From Rhizobiales bacterium 65-79 (GTDB lineage: Bacteria; Pseudomonadota; Alphaproteobacteria; Rhizobiales; Rhizobiaceae), in NCBI GenBank assembly GCA_001896885.1, contig MKRJ01000014.1:62001-126000 (forward strand): DNA of 64,000 bases. The letters run 5' to 3'. The notes beneath the pieces are model-generated. The model was not told the origin of the DNA, searched no databases, and was given only the letters and a program-made list of their open reading frames with translations. Both the position numbers and the translations under genes were made by a program. This document shows, one piece after another, positions 54,791 to 64,000 of this stretch; position 1 is the stretch's first letter, and each line of letters starts with the position of its first letter.

Positions 54791-56001
54791 ATACCGGCGA
54801 CCTCCTGCCGGTCGAAGAGGCGCTGGAGCGGCTGCTTGCCGGCGCGGGGCCTCTGGAAGCCGAACGCATACCGATCGCCCGGGCAGGTGGTCGCGTCCTC
54901 GCCGGGCCGATCACCGCCCTGCGCACGCAGCCGCCCTTCGACGCTTCAGCCATGGACGGTTACGCGGTCCGCGCCGGGGATATCACCGCCCTCCCCGCGC
55001 ACCTTTCCGTGATCGGCGCCGCGCCCGCCGGCAAACGCTATGAAGGTACGGTCGGCAGCGGTCAGGCGGTGCGCATCTTCACCGGCGCGCCGGTGCCCGA
55101 AGGCGCCGACGCCATCCTGCTGCAGGAGGATGCCCGGATTGTAAGCGAGGGCGTGATCGAGGCGCTGGAGAGCGTGGACCGGGGGAAGCACATCCGCCGC
55201 GCCGGGCTCGATTTCGCCGAGGGCGAGCCGCTGCTCCCCGCAGGACGCGTGCTCGACGCGGCCGCGCTGTCGCTCGCCGCCGCCGCCAACCACGCCGAAC
55301 TCGCGGTCGTCCGAAGGCCGCTGGTGGCGATTATCGCCACCGGCGACGAACTCTTGCCGCCGGGAAGCCGCCCCGGCCCGGACCAGATCATCGCCTCGAA
55401 CGGCTATGGCGTCGCGGCGATCGCGCGGGACGCCGGCGCCGACATCCTCGACCTCGGCATCGCTCCCGACGACCGCGGGATGATCGCCGCGGCGCTGCAC
55501 CGCGCGCTCGATGCGGGCGCCGACATACTGGTCACGCTCGGCGGCGCCTCAGTGGGCGACCACGATCTCGTGCGCGAGGTGCTCATGCGCGAAGGCATGA
55601 CGCTCGATTTCTGGAAGATCGCCATGCGGCCCGGCAAGCCGCTGATGTTCGGCCGCATCGGCGCCACGCGCGCGCTCGGCCTGCCCGGCAATCCCGTATC
55701 GAGCCTGGTCGGCGCTCATCTGTTCCTCAAGCCCCTGCTTGCGCGTCTGGGTGGCCACCCATATCGCCCCGACATGCGCGTCGGACGCCTAGGCAAGGCG
55801 ATGCCCGAGAACGATCGCCGGCAGGACTACGTGCGGGCGCTCGCCGAGGAAACACCGGAGGGATGGCTGGTCACGCCATTCGACAGGCAGGATTCCTCCA
55901 TGCTGAAGACGCTTGCCGCCGCCAATTGCCTCATCGTGCGAGAGCCGCATGCTTCCGCCGCCGGCGCCGGCGACCCTTGCACGGTGCTTTTCATCCGCTG
56001 A
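54787..56001 (+). CDS. moeA: molybdopterin molybdotransferase
   Basis: MoeA inserts molybdate into adenylylated molybdopterin. The four-domain protein (404 aa) has [57 protein letters not shown] and GLPGNPVSS. The ATG overlaps the moaC stop. It is the last gene of the trpDC-moaC-moeA run, before the separately controlled lexA. Confidence 0.96.
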   Translation: MNTGDLLPVEEALERLLAGAGPLEAERIPIARAGGRVLAGPITALRTQPPFDASAMDGYAVRAGDITALPAHLSVIGAAPAGKRYEGTVGSGQAVRIFTGAPVPEGADAILLQEDARIVSEGVIEALESVDRGKHIRRAGLDFAEGEPLLPAGRVLDAAALSLAAAANHAELAVVRRPLVAIIATGDELLPPGSRPGPDQIIASNGYGVAAIARDAGADILDLGIAPDDRGMIAAALHRALDAGADILVTLGGASVGDHDLVREVLMREGMTLDFWKIAMRPGKPLMFGRIGATRALGLPGNPVSSLVGAHLFLKPLLARLGGHPYRPDMRVGRLGKAMPENDRRQDYVRALAEETPEGWLVTPFDRQDSSMLKTLAAANCLIVREPHASAAGAGDPCTVLFIR

Positions 56002-56056
56002 CGCTCGCTTTCGGCCGCCGTCGGGCTCGTACTTCACCGAAATTTAAACAGTTGCG

Positions 56057-56071
56057 GAACACAACTGGAAC
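56057..56071 (+). promoter_or_regulatory. LexA operator (SOS box)
   Basis: GAAC (56057-56060), a 7-base spacer, then GAAC (56068-56071) is the alphaproteobacterial direct-repeat SOS box, 54 bases before the lexA start. A degenerate second site, GTTC-N7-GTTT, lies at 56083-56097. Confidence 0.88.
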
Positions 56072-56124
56072 AGATAGTGTTTGTTCTGGTTTTGTTTACT
56101 ACGCTGATTCCCGGGGAAATCGCG

Positions 56125-56844
56125 ATGCTCACGCGCAAACAACACGAACTCCTGATGTTCATCCATGAAAGGCTGAAGGAGTCGGGCATTCCGCCTTCCT
56201 TCGACGAGATGAAGGATGCGCTCGACCTCGCTTCCAAATCCGGTATCCATCGCCTCATCACGGCGCTCGAGGAGCGTGGTTTCATCCGGCGTCTGCCCAA
56301 CAGGGCGCGCGCGCTCGAGGTGCTGCGCCTGCCCGATTCGATCGCGCCCGGCCTTGGCGGGCCGCGGAAGTTCTCGCCCAGCATCATCGAAGGAAGCCTT
56401 GGGCGCAAACCGCCCGAGCGCACGCGTGTTCCCGCGGCGAGCAATGACGACGATGCGGCCGCCGGCGTCTCCATCCCCGTCATGGGCCGGATCGCGGCGG
56501 GCGTACCGATCGACGCCATCCAGCACCAGACGCATTCGATCGCCGTGCCTCCCGAGATGCTCGCGGGAGGCGACCACTATGCATTAGAGGTCAAGGGCGA
56601 TTCGATGATCGAGGCCGGCATTCTCGACGGCGATACGGTCATCATCCGCAACGCCGACACGGCCTCTCCGGGCGAGATCATCGTGGCGTTGGTCGACGAC
56701 GAGGAGGCGACGCTCAAGCGCTTCCGGCGCAAGGGGGCCTCGATCGCGCTCGAAGCGGCGAATCCCGCCTACGAGACGCGCATCTTCGGTCCGGACCGCA
56801 TCAAGATACAGGGCCGGCTGGTCGGGCTGATCCGCCGTTACTGA
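56125..56844 (+). CDS. lexA: LexA repressor
   Basis: LexA represses SOS genes and self-cleaves when RecA is activated. The N-terminal winged helix begins [17 protein letters not shown]. The cleavage site is Ala125-Gly126, the catalytic dyad Ser160 ([10 protein letters not shown]) and Lys198 (TLKRF). The linker at about residues 75-115 is long, as in other alphaproteobacteria (239 aa). The start is fixed by the family N-terminus and the SOS box upstream. It overlaps the convergent comEC 3' end by seven bases. Confidence 0.96.
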   Translation: MLTRKQHELLMFIHERLKESGIPPSFDEMKDALDLASKSGIHRLITALEERGFIRRLPNRARALEVLRLPDSIAPGLGGPRKFSPSIIEGSLGRKPPERTRVPAASNDDDAAAGVSIPVMGRIAAGVPIDAIQHQTHSIAVPPEMLAGGDHYALEVKGDSMIEAGILDGDTVIIRNADTASPGEIIVALVDDEEATLKRFRRKGASIALEAANPAYETRIFGPDRIKIQGRLVGLIRRY

Positions 56845-59306
56845 GCGGTATCGGCCTGCGGCATGTTCTGCTCGCGCGGCCGGCTGCCCCGGTGCGGCTG
56901 TTTCCTGCCGTCATCCGGGCGCTGGCGGCGCTGGTACGGGGGAAGGCCGCGTGCTTCGCGCGAATAGGCGCGTTCGGCATGCCATGGCCGGTATGGCACG
57001 CCGATCGAATATGTGATGGAGGGCCGGAAGCCGTCGCCGGTGTCCCGGAACGTAACCGCCGCCGCTCCATAGCGCGCCAGGTCGCGCTTGGTGACTATGG
57101 CCGGTCCGCCGGCGCCGCAGGGGCTCCCGGCGGTCGCATCGTCGATGACGATCAGGCTGGCGACGGCACAGGCCTCGCGCGCCGCGTCTTCGGAGGCGGC
57201 GTGGGCAACGACGACGCCTTCCGAATTCCATGCCACGCAGAGCGTCTTGGTGCAGGCGAACGGTACCTCCGGCGCGATCTCGGGCATGGCCGAGGCAACG
57301 GTCCGTCCCGGCTTGACGATCGCGGTCGCCATCATCGCACGCGACCAGTCTTCCATGGTGAATTGGTTCGGCCGGTTGCGGTTGATGGTGATCGCGCCGT
57401 CGGAAAGCTTCAGCACGACCAGGCGCGCGTCTTCCGAGATGAAGAGTTCCGGCGTCGGCCGCCGCGCGACGAGCGCGATGCCGACCGCCAGGAAGGGCAG
57501 CGCGACAATCCTGAGTCGGGTCGTCGTCAGGGTGAGGACGACGAGAGCGATCGTCAGGCAGATCACGGCCGAACCGGGCAGGATGCCGATGGCGTCGAAG
57601 GGCGAATGCTTCGACAGCGCGATTGAGATCCTGGTGAACAGGCCGATGCCCTCGCCCATGACGGCAAAGGCGGGACCGTCCAGCCCGAACGGCATCAGAA
57701 CCAGCCCGAGCACCATGAACGGCATGACGACGGCGGAGATGACCGGCATGGTCGCGAGATTGGCCACGAGGCCGAGCGGCGACATGCGCTGGAAATGCCA
57801 GGCGGCGAACAGCGCTGTCGCGGTGCCCGCAATCAAGGACGTCGCCGCGAGGCCGAAGACATGCCGCAAGGCTGCATTGCCGCCGCGTCGGAGAAACGAC
57901 GCGCCCTGCGGCGGTGGCGGGCGTGGCGGGCCGCGCTGGCGCCATTCGCTCCAGGCCGCATAGCCGCTGATCAGCCCCGCCGTCGCCGCGAAGGACATCT
58001 GGAAGCTCGGCCCGACGATTTCATGGGGCGTGACCACGACCACCGCGAGCGCGGCAAGCGCGAAATTGCGCATGCTGATCGCTGCGCGGTCGAAGAGCAC
58101 CGCCACCAACATGATCGCAAGCATGATGTAGCTGCGCTCTGTCGCGACGCCGGCTCCCGATATCATGAGATAGAAGGTGAGCGCCGCAAGGGCGATGACC
58201 GCCGCGTATTTCTTTGTCGGATGGCGCGAGGCGAAGCCGGGAAAGAGCGCGAAGCCGAGCCGGACGAAGACAAGGACGATGCCGGCCACGAGCGCCATGT
58301 GCAGCCCCGAAATGGAGAGCACATGCGCGAGGCCCGTGATGCGCAGCGCCTCGTTGATATCGTCGGGAATGCCGGATTGCACGCCCGCCACGAGCGCCGC
58401 GCCGATCTCGCCGTTCGGGCCAGGCACCGCCGCACGCACCCGGTCGGCAAGCGCGTCGCGGAGCCGGGCGATGCCCGCGGCCAGCCGCTCGGGAAGGCTT
58501 GCCGGGCTTTCCAACGAGACTTCTTCCGGATTGGTCAGGAAGAAGCCGCTGGCACCGATCCCATCGAAATAGCTTCTGAAGGAAAAATCATAGCTCGACG
58601 GCCTGAGCGGGCCGCTCGGCGGGAACAGCCGCACGACGCCGCTTACGCCCGAGCCCGGCTTTATGCCGGCCGGAATCTTGCGGGCGCTCGCCCGGATCCG
58701 ATCGGGCGCATAGCGTAGATGGGGGCGCGACGTGGAAAGAAGGTCGATGGTCAGGCGGATGCGGCCGCTCGCCTGGTGCTCGACGGTCACGACCCGGCCG
58801 ACGATCCTGGTGCTGATGTCCGCGCCGAGCATTTTCGTCGAGGCGTTCCAGGCTTCGAACTTGGCGGCCATCACACCGGCAATCACGAGCAGCGCGGCAA
58901 GCAGGATCAGACGGAGAATGAATTTCGATCGCGCCAGGAACCAGGCGGCGGAGAGCGCGACAGCGCTCGAAAGCAGTGGGATGAAGGACGGCTCCCAGGA
59001 GATATTGAAATAGACGAGCGCCCCCGCGGAAAGGCAAACCGGCACGAACAGGAAGGCGGTGCCGCGCTCCCATTCGGTCGTGGCGGCAGTCCGGATCGAG
59101 GCTTCGAAACGCTCCCACGCCTGGCGCCAGCCATGGCCGGGGCGAGGCCGTCGGGGAACCGCGAAACCGCTACTCGCCGTGGAGCGGCCCAAGCCGGCTT
59201 CTTCCGTCGTCGCCGCGTCGGTATCCAAGGGGGCCCGACGCTCGACGGGGCGCATGTCGAACTGCGACCGCTCGTCGCCCAGTTCTTTCGTACTGTCGTC
59301 CCCCAT
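56838..59306 (-). CDS. comEC: ComEC/Rec2 family DNA-uptake membrane protein
   Basis: ComEC forms the inner-membrane channel for transforming DNA. The 822-residue protein has an N-terminal DUF4131 region (about residues 90-260) with membrane segments, then the Competence domain with [21 protein letters not shown] and many helices to about residue 640. The C-terminal part corresponds to the beta-lactamase-like domain but lacks the His/Asp metal cluster. Whether it takes up DNA here is unknown; other competence genes are not in the window. The start 59306 has GGAAG upstream; it is divergent from gltX. Confidence 0.88.
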   Translation of the reverse strand: MGDDSTKELGDERSQFDMRPVERRAPLDTDAATTEEAGLGRSTASSGFAVPRRPRPGHGWRQAWERFEASIRTAATTEWERGTAFLFVPVCLSAGALVYFNISWEPSFIPLLSSAVALSAAWFLARSKFILRLILLAALLVIAGVMAAKFEAWNASTKMLGADISTRIVGRVVTVEHQASGRIRLTIDLLSTSRPHLRYAPDRIRASARKIPAGIKPGSGVSGVVRLFPPSGPLRPSSYDFSFRSYFDGIGASGFFLTNPEEVSLESPASLPERLAAGIARLRDALADRVRAAVPGPNGEIGAALVAGVQSGIPDDINEALRITGLAHVLSISGLHMALVAGIVLVFVRLGFALFPGFASRHPTKKYAAVIALAALTFYLMISGAGVATERSYIMLAIMLVAVLFDRAAISMRNFALAALAVVVVTPHEIVGPSFQMSFAATAGLISGYAAWSEWRQRGPPRPPPPQGASFLRRGGNAALRHVFGLAATSLIAGTATALFAAWHFQRMSPLGLVANLATMPVISAVVMPFMVLGLVLMPFGLDGPAFAVMGEGIGLFTRISIALSKHSPFDAIGILPGSAVICLTIALVVLTLTTTRLRIVALPFLAVGIALVARRPTPELFISEDARLVVLKLSDGAITINRNRPNQFTMEDWSRAMMATAIVKPGRTVASAMPEIAPEVPFACTKTLCVAWNSEGVVVAHAASEDAAREACAVASLIVIDDATAGSPCGAGGPAIVTKRDLARYGAAAVTFRDTGDGFRPSITYSIGVPYRPWHAERAYSREARGLPPYQRRQRPDDGRKQPHRGSRPREQNMPQADTAQ

Positions 59307-59428
59307 ATCGGCTTCCCCGCGCCGAAGGGCTTGCACCCCGGTCTGCCTATGCTACATCAACGCCAGCCAAACGCCACCGCGCGCGCTCACCGGCTTTACG
59401 GTCCCTGCGCCGCCTCCCCGGAAATGCC

Positions 59429-60847
59429 ATGTCTTCCGTCGTCACACGATTTGCCCCCTCGCCTACCGGATTCCTGCATATCGGCGGCGCGCGCACGGCG
59501 CTTTTCAACTGGCTGTACGCGCAGCATACGGGCGGCAGGATGCTGCTCAGGATCGAAGACACGGACCGCGAGCGCTCGACCGAAGCGGCCACCGCCGCGA
59601 TCATCGACGGCCTGACCTGGCTCGGCCTGGGCTGGGACGGCGAGCCGATCTCGCAATATGCCCGCGCCGCGCGCCACCGCGAAATCGCGGAGGAACTCGT
59701 CCGCAAAGCCAAGGCCTATTATTGCTACGCCACGCCGGCCGAACTGGAGGAGATGCGCGAGAAGGCACGCGCGGAAGGGCGCCCGCCGCGCTACGATGGG
59801 CGCTGGCGTGACCGCGATCCTTCCGAGGCGCCTGTCGGGGCCAAGGGCGCGATCCGTATCAAGGCGCCGACGAGCGGCGAGACCGTCGTCCGCGACCGTG
59901 TTCAGGGCGAGATACGCTTTCCCAACAAGGACCTCGACGATTTCATTATCCTGCGCTCGGACGGCAACCCGACCTACATGCATGCAGTCGTCGTCGATGA
60001 TCACGACATGGGCGTCACCCACATCATCCGCGGCGACGACCACCTGACCAACGCGGCGCGCCAGACGATCATCTACGACGCCATGGGCTGGGACGTGCCC
60101 GTCATGGCGCACATACCGCTCATCCATGGCGCCGACGGCGCCAAGCTTTCAAAACGCCACGGGGCGCTCGGCGTCGATGCCTATCGTGCGATGGGCTACC
60201 TGCCGGCGGCGCTCCGGAATTACCTTGCCCGGCTCGGCTGGAGCCATGGCGACGACGAAATCATGTCGACAGAGGACATGGTGCGCTGGTTCGAGATCGA
60301 GGACGTCAACAAGGGCGCCGCGCGCTTCGATTTCCAGAAGCTGGAGGCGCTGAACGCCGTCCATATGCGCCGCATGGACGATTCGGCGCTGCTTGAGGCG
60401 CTGATCGCCTCCCTGCCCTATCTCCCGAACGGTCCGGATTTTGCGGCGAGGCTGGACGATGCTGCAAAGGCGCGTCTTCTCCGCGCGATGTCCGGCCTGA
60501 AGGAACGCGCGCGGACGCTGATCGAACTCGCCGACAGCGCGGCCTTCCTGATCGCAGACCGGCCGCTCAGGCTCGACGACAAGGCGGCCGAAATCCTTGA
60601 CGGCGAAGGCAAGGCTGTGCTCCGCCGGATCCTGCCGGAACTGCAGGCGGCGAGTGAATGGAGTGCCGGGGCGACCGAAGCAAGGGTCCGCGCTTTCGCC
60701 GAGCAGAATGGCTTGAAGCTCGGCAAGGCGGCGCAGCCGCTGCGCGCGGCATTGACCGGGAAAAGCACTTCGCCCGGCGTTTTCGACGTGCTCGAGGTCC
60801 TCGGCCGCGACGAAAGCCTGGCGCGGATAGAGGATCAAATCGATTAG
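59429..60847 (+). CDS. gltX: glutamate--tRNA ligase
   Basis: This class I aminoacyl-tRNA synthetase has 472 aa. The HIGH-type motif is [17 protein letters not shown] and the KMSKS-type motif is KLSKRHGAL. The C-terminal anticodon-binding helical domain is full length. Many alphaproteobacteria carry two GltX copies, one of them charging tRNA-Gln; which one this is cannot be settled here. It is divergent from comEC. Confidence 0.96.
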   Translation: MSSVVTRFAPSPTGFLHIGGARTALFNWLYAQHTGGRMLLRIEDTDRERSTEAATAAIIDGLTWLGLGWDGEPISQYARAARHREIAEELVRKAKAYYCYATPAELEEMREKARAEGRPPRYDGRWRDRDPSEAPVGAKGAIRIKAPTSGETVVRDRVQGEIRFPNKDLDDFIILRSDGNPTYMHAVVVDDHDMGVTHIIRGDDHLTNAARQTIIYDAMGWDVPVMAHIPLIHGADGAKLSKRHGALGVDAYRAMGYLPAALRNYLARLGWSHGDDEIMSTEDMVRWFEIEDVNKGAARFDFQKLEALNAVHMRRMDDSALLEALIASLPYLPNGPDFAARLDDAAKARLLRAMSGLKERARTLIELADSAAFLIADRPLRLDDKAAEILDGEGKAVLRRILPELQAASEWSAGATEARVRAFAEQNGLKLGKAAQPLRAALTGKSTSPGVFDVLEVLGRDESLARIEDQID

Positions 60848-60884
60848 TTCAACGGTTGATGAAATTCGTATTGAATTCAGGCTT

Positions 60885-60980
60885 TTGCAGTGCAACATTG
60901 CGGCCGCTAAAAAGGCCGAGGCATTTTGGGAACGCGCGGACAAGAAGGCTTATTTCGAATTCACGACGTTTTGCACTGCA
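60885..60980. promoter_or_regulatory. gltA upstream region with two short palindromes
   Basis: TTGCAGTGCAA (60885-60895) and TGCACTGCA (60972-60980) lie 47-142 bases before the gltA start, each preceded by TTT. TGCA-centred palindromes near citrate synthase could be sites for a carbon-metabolism regulator; this is only a suggestion. The region is otherwise AT-richer and holds the promoter. Confidence 0.35.
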
Positions 60981-61026
60981 TCAATCGTGTTCTCAGGCAT
61001 GAACAAGAAGAAGAAGGAGTTTTGCG

Positions 61027-62316
61027 ATGACCGAATCGAAAGCGAAACTGGATTTCGACGGCAAATCGTACCAATTCGAGGTCCGCGACGGTACGATCGG
61101 GCCCAAGGTCATCGACATAGGGGCGCTCTACAAGGACACGGGCGCCTTCACCTACGATCCGGGCTTCACGTCCACGGCAAGCTGTGAATCCGCCATCACC
61201 TATATCGATGGCGACGAAGGCATTCTTCTCCACCGGGGCTATCCGATCGAGCAGCTTGCGGAGCACGGCGACTTCCTCGAGGTCTGCTATCTCCTGCTCT
61301 ACGGCGAATTGCCGACCAAGGCGCAGAAGGACGATTTCGACTACCGCGTGACGCACCACACCATGGTGCATGAGCAGATGAACCGCTTCTTCACCGGATT
61401 CCGCCGGGACGCCCACCCGATGGCGGTGATGTGCGGCATGGTCGGCGCGATGTCGGCCTTCTATCACGACTCGACGGATATCTCCGACCCGCACCAGCGC
61501 ATGGTGGCCAGCCTGCGCATGATCGCCAAGATGCCGACCATCGCGGCCATGGCTTACAAGTACCACATCGGCCAGCCATTCGTTTATCCGCGCAACGAGC
61601 TGAACTACGCTGCCAATTTCCTGCATATGTGCTTCGCCGTCCCCTGCGAGGAATACAAGGTCAATCCCGTCCTGGCGCGCGCCATGGAACGCATCTTCAT
61701 ACTGCATGCCGACCATGAGCAGAATGCCTCTACCTCGACCGTCAGGCTCGCCGGGTCCTCGGGCGCCAATCCCTTCGCCTGTATCGCAGCCGGTATCGCC
61801 TGCCTCTGGGGACCGGCGCATGGCGGCGCCAACGAGGCGGCGCTCAACATGCTTTCCGAGATCGGCACGGTCGACCGCATCCCGGAATTCATCAACCGCG
61901 CGAAGGACAAGAACGATCCCTTCCGGCTGATGGGCTTCGGGCACCGCGTCTATAAACATTACGACCCGCGCGCCAAGATCATGCAGAAGACCACGCACGA
62001 GGTTCTAGGCGAACTCGGCATCAAGGACGATCCGCTTCTCGACGTCGCGATGGAACTGGAGAGGATCGCGCTGACCGACGACTATTTCATCGACAAGAAG
62101 CTCTATCCGAACATCGACTTCTATTCGGGCATCACGCTGAAGGCGCTCGGCTTCCCGACCACCATGTTCACGGTGCTCTTCGCGGTGGCGCGCACGGTCG
62201 GCTGGATCGCGCAGTGGAAGGAGATGATCGAGGATCCGCAGCAGAAGATCGGCCGGCCTCGCCAGCTCTACACCGGCAAGACCCAGCGCGACTACGTGCC
62301 GGTCGCCAAGCGCTGA
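61027..62316 (+). CDS. gltA: citrate synthase, type II
   Basis: GltA condenses acetyl-CoA and oxaloacetate at the entry of the TCA cycle. The 429-residue protein is the hexameric NADH-sensitive type by length, with an N-terminal domain starting [19 protein letters not shown]. Catalytic blocks are [27 protein letters not shown] and [22 protein letters not shown] precedes the ATG. A terminator follows. Confidence 0.97.
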   Translation: MTESKAKLDFDGKSYQFEVRDGTIGPKVIDIGALYKDTGAFTYDPGFTSTASCESAITYIDGDEGILLHRGYPIEQLAEHGDFLEVCYLLLYGELPTKAQKDDFDYRVTHHTMVHEQMNRFFTGFRRDAHPMAVMCGMVGAMSAFYHDSTDISDPHQRMVASLRMIAKMPTIAAMAYKYHIGQPFVYPRNELNYAANFLHMCFAVPCEEYKVNPVLARAMERIFILHADHEQNASTSTVRLAGSSGANPFACIAAGIACLWGPAHGGANEAALNMLSEIGTVDRIPEFINRAKDKNDPFRLMGFGHRVYKHYDPRAKIMQKTTHEVLGELGIKDDPLLDVAMELERIALTDDYFIDKKLYPNIDFYSGITLKALGFPTTMFTVLFAVARTVGWIAQWKEMIEDPQQKIGRPRQLYTGKTQRDYVPVAKR

Positions 62317-62345
62317 CCGCCCGCATCCGAGCGGCCTGCTGTTCC

Positions 62346-62381
62346 GGAAGGCGTCGCGCAAGCGGCGCCTTCCTCTATTTT
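62346..62381 (+). terminator. rho-independent terminator of gltA
   Basis: GGAAGGCG (62346-62353) and CGCCTTCC (62366-62373), with inner GC pairs, are followed by TCTATTTT. The T-run runs into the 3' end of lpxB on the other strand. Confidence 0.88.
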
Positions 62382-63556
62382 CCGGCTCTGGCCCGGATCT
62401 CGCGGAGGATGACGTCGGCGGCCATCTCGCCCGACGGCTTCGGGGTCGCCAGCGCGGCCGCGACGTCTTCGAAGCCTTCGATCTGAGCCGCGCGCTCCAG
62501 CGAGACTGCGGCAAGCTGCTCCACCCGCCGCGCCAGCGCGCCGGGCCGCACGAACTCGTTGTAATATTCCGGAACGACGGGATGGTCGGCGATCAGGTTG
62601 GGCAGCGAAGCCGTCCAGATGCTGATCATGCCCTGGAAAAGCTTCATGACCGGATCGACCTTGTAACAGGCGACGAAGGGCACGCGGGCGAGCGCGAGTT
62701 CCAGCGATACGGTGCCGGATGCCGCAAGGGCTACGTCGGCTTCCCCGAACGCTTCCCACTTGCGCCCATGGTCCAGGATGATCTCCGGCTGGTTGGGCCA
62801 GTTCTCGGTGCCATGCCGAACGAGGTCGGCGACATTCGGCACGGTGGGCAGCAGCAGACGGAGCCGGTTGCCGCGCTCCCGCAGGATGGCGGCGGTCTCG
62901 CCGAAGGCCGGCAGCAGGCCGCGCACTTCGCTGCCGCGCGAGCCGGGCAGGACGAGGACGGTCGTGGCGCCGTCCTCGCGACGGGCACCGGCGCGACGCC
63001 GCTGCTGTTCGGCCGCCGCCGCGATCCACGGGTCGCGCGCAAGGCGGTGGCCGACGAAGATGCCGGCCGGGCCGCCGAGCCGTTCGAGCGCCTGCGGCTC
63101 GAACGGCAGCAGGCACAGCACCTTGTCGACGTAAGGCCGCATCTTCGGCGCCCTGCCTGCCCGCCATGCCCATACGCTCGGGCAGACATAGTGCACGATC
63201 GGGATCGCCGGATTGGCGGCCCGCACCTTGCGCGCGACCGGCAGGTTGAAACCGGGCACGTCGATCGTGACCAGGCAGTCCGGCGCATGGCGCGCGACTG
63301 CGCGGGCGGTCTGGTTGATACGATAGACGATCCGGGGCAGGTCGCGCACGACGGCGGTCACGCCCATGATGGCGATCTGGCTCTGGTCGAACAGCGAATT
63401 GAGGCCAAGAGCCTGAAGATGGCGGCCGCCGACGCCGAAAAGTTCGATCTGGCGGCCCGTCGCTGCAGTCAACGCCGATACGAGATCGGCTCCGAGCAGG
63501 TCTCCCGATTCCTCCCCGGCGACGATTGCGAGCTTGAGCGGGCGCGGCTGGTGCAT
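62375..63556 (-). CDS. lpxB: lipid-A-disaccharide synthase
   Basis: LpxB joins UDP-2,3-diacylglucosamine and lipid X to form lipid A disaccharide. This GT19 glycosyltransferase has VAGEESGDLLGADLV near the start, FNLPVARKVR, YVCPSVWAWRAGRAPKM and VLPGSRGSEV. It has 393 aa. The start overlaps the lpxI stop by one base (TGATG). It works in the same pathway as the acpXL cluster and kdsA. Confidence 0.96.
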   Translation of the reverse strand: MHQPRPLKLAIVAGEESGDLLGADLVSALTAATGRQIELFGVGGRHLQALGLNSLFDQSQIAIMGVTAVVRDLPRIVYRINQTARAVARHAPDCLVTIDVPGFNLPVARKVRAANPAIPIVHYVCPSVWAWRAGRAPKMRPYVDKVLCLLPFEPQALERLGGPAGIFVGHRLARDPWIAAAAEQQRRRAGARREDGATTVLVLPGSRGSEVRGLLPAFGETAAILRERGNRLRLLLPTVPNVADLVRHGTENWPNQPEIILDHGRKWEAFGEADVALAASGTVSLELALARVPFVACYKVDPVMKLFQGMISIWTASLPNLIADHPVVPEYYNEFVRPGALARRVEQLAAVSLERAAQIEGFEDVAAALATPKPSGEMAADVILREIRARAGK

Positions 63557-64000
63557 CAGGGTTTTGCCGCCCCGATGCCGACGATGAAAACGCCGAGTTC
63601 ATCGGCCCGGCCAATCGTCTCCGCCTGCTGCAGGACGAAGGAGCGCCCCGCCTCGACCGCGATCCCGGCGAGACCCGCTGCATGCGCGCCATCGACCGTC
63701 GCAGGGCCGATCGTCGGCAGGTCGGCGCGCAATTCCTGGCCGGGTTTCGCGCATTTGACCAGCACGCCGCGGCGGCGGCCGGCAAGGCGCCCATGGCTCC
63801 GCAACGCCTTCATCCGGGCGAGCAAGGCATCCGTCCCCTCTATATCCTCCAAAGCCACCGCCCTTCCGCCAATAGCGACAGCCGCCTGGCCGATGTCAAG
63901 CTGGCCGAGCGCGCGCGCCGCCGCATGGCCGGCTTCTATGTCCAGGAGGTCCGCGCGCAGCGGTTTTGTCTTCGTCATCGGCCCCGCCGTCGCGAGCAGG
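63556..64000 (-). CDS. lpxI: UDP-2,3-diacylglucosamine diphosphatase LpxI, 5' end outside window
   Basis: Only the C-terminal half (about 147 residues) is present; the frame continues past the window edge through LLATAGPMTKTKPLRADLLDIE. LpxI, used instead of LpxH in alphaproteobacteria, hydrolyses UDP-2,3-diacylglucosamine to lipid X. Marks are TDALLARMKALR, GRRRGVLVKCAKPGQE, DLPTIGPATVDGAHAAGLAGIAVEAG. Its position before lpxB, with a one-base overlap, is the usual one. Confidence 0.92.
   Translation of the reverse strand, partial: LLATAGPMTKTKPLRADLLDIEAGHAAARALGQLDIGQAAVAIGGRAVALEDIEGTDALLARMKALRSHGRLAGRRRGVLVKCAKPGQELRADLPTIGPATVDGAHAAGLAGIAVEAGRSFVLQQAETIGRADELGVFIVGIGAAKP

Noticed and set aside
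60885-61187. 100-codon plus-strand frame before and into gltA
   Set aside because: It overlaps the citrate synthase start in another frame, and the first half is promoter-like AT-richer sequence.

Overview
The window is GC-rich chromosomal DNA from an alphaproteobacterium of the order Hyphomicrobiales (Rhizobiales). The Phyllobacteriaceae (Mesorhizobium/Aminobacter/Nitratireductor relatives) are the most likely family. The evidence is the very-long-chain fatty acid lipid A cluster (acpXL to lpxXL), the block ppiD-trpD-trpC-moaC-moeA-lexA-comEC-gltX-gltA-lpxB-lpxI, an alphaproteobacterial SOS box (GAAC-N7-GAAC) before lexA, a two-domain cold-shock protein next to a DUF192 gene, and rhizobial-type intergenic palindromic repeats. 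I see no rRNA, tRNA, CRISPR array, prophage or insertion sequence.

Layout. 0-4.5 kb: small rhizobial hypotheticals, an SRAP/YedK peptidase, a Nudix hydrolase, a TIGR02301 protein and a metallophosphoesterase. 4.6-9.5 kb: the very-long-chain acyl operon for lipid A (acpXL, two ketosynthase-like genes, a dehydrogenase, lpxXL), here without the fabZ gene usually found in it. 9.5-14.1 kb, minus strand: a three-subunit molybdenum membrane oxidoreductase of DMSO-reductase type, probably a cytoplasmic sulfite dehydrogenase (SoeABC-like). 14.3-15.7 kb: an outer-membrane barrel protein and an L,D-transpeptidase. 15.9-22.6 kb: an M20 peptidase with a complete oligopeptide ABC transporter whose two ATPases are joined by repeat-derived sequence. 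22.9-28.6 kb: a corrinoid/tetrahydrofolate methyl-transfer module (small virulence-factor-family protein, MTHFR C-terminal-type protein, MetF-like reductase, methyl-THF:corrinoid methyltransferase, ferredoxin-ASKHA corrinoid activator). It has palindromic repeat doublets around its core and a perfect operator-like dyad before the methyltransferase.

28.7-38.6 kb: an acyltransferase, LysR and GlxA-type regulators, a rhomboid protease, PAS and tandem PilZ signalling proteins, a transglutaminase-like peptidase, a DUF3126 protein and cysE. 39-45 kb: an alpha/beta hydrolase, DUF192 and double cold-shock proteins, gloA, kdsA, a VOC protein and an NCS1 transporter. 45-64 kb: mostly housekeeping genes: a D,D-carboxypeptidase, pyrG, an L,D-transpeptidase, secG, tpiA, ppiD, trpD, trpC, moaC, moeA, lexA, comEC, gltX, gltA, lpxB and the 3' part of lpxI.

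Connections. Cell-envelope work recurs through the window (acpXL/lpxXL, kdsA, lpxB/lpxI for lipid A and Kdo; two L,D-transpeptidases and a D,D-carboxypeptidase for peptidoglycan; ppiD and secG for export). MoaC and MoeA make the molybdenum cofactor that the SoeA-like enzyme needs. The methyl-transfer module would move methyl groups from an unidentified donor through a corrinoid protein to tetrahydrofolate and oxidise them, but neither the corrinoid protein nor a substrate methyltransferase is encoded here.
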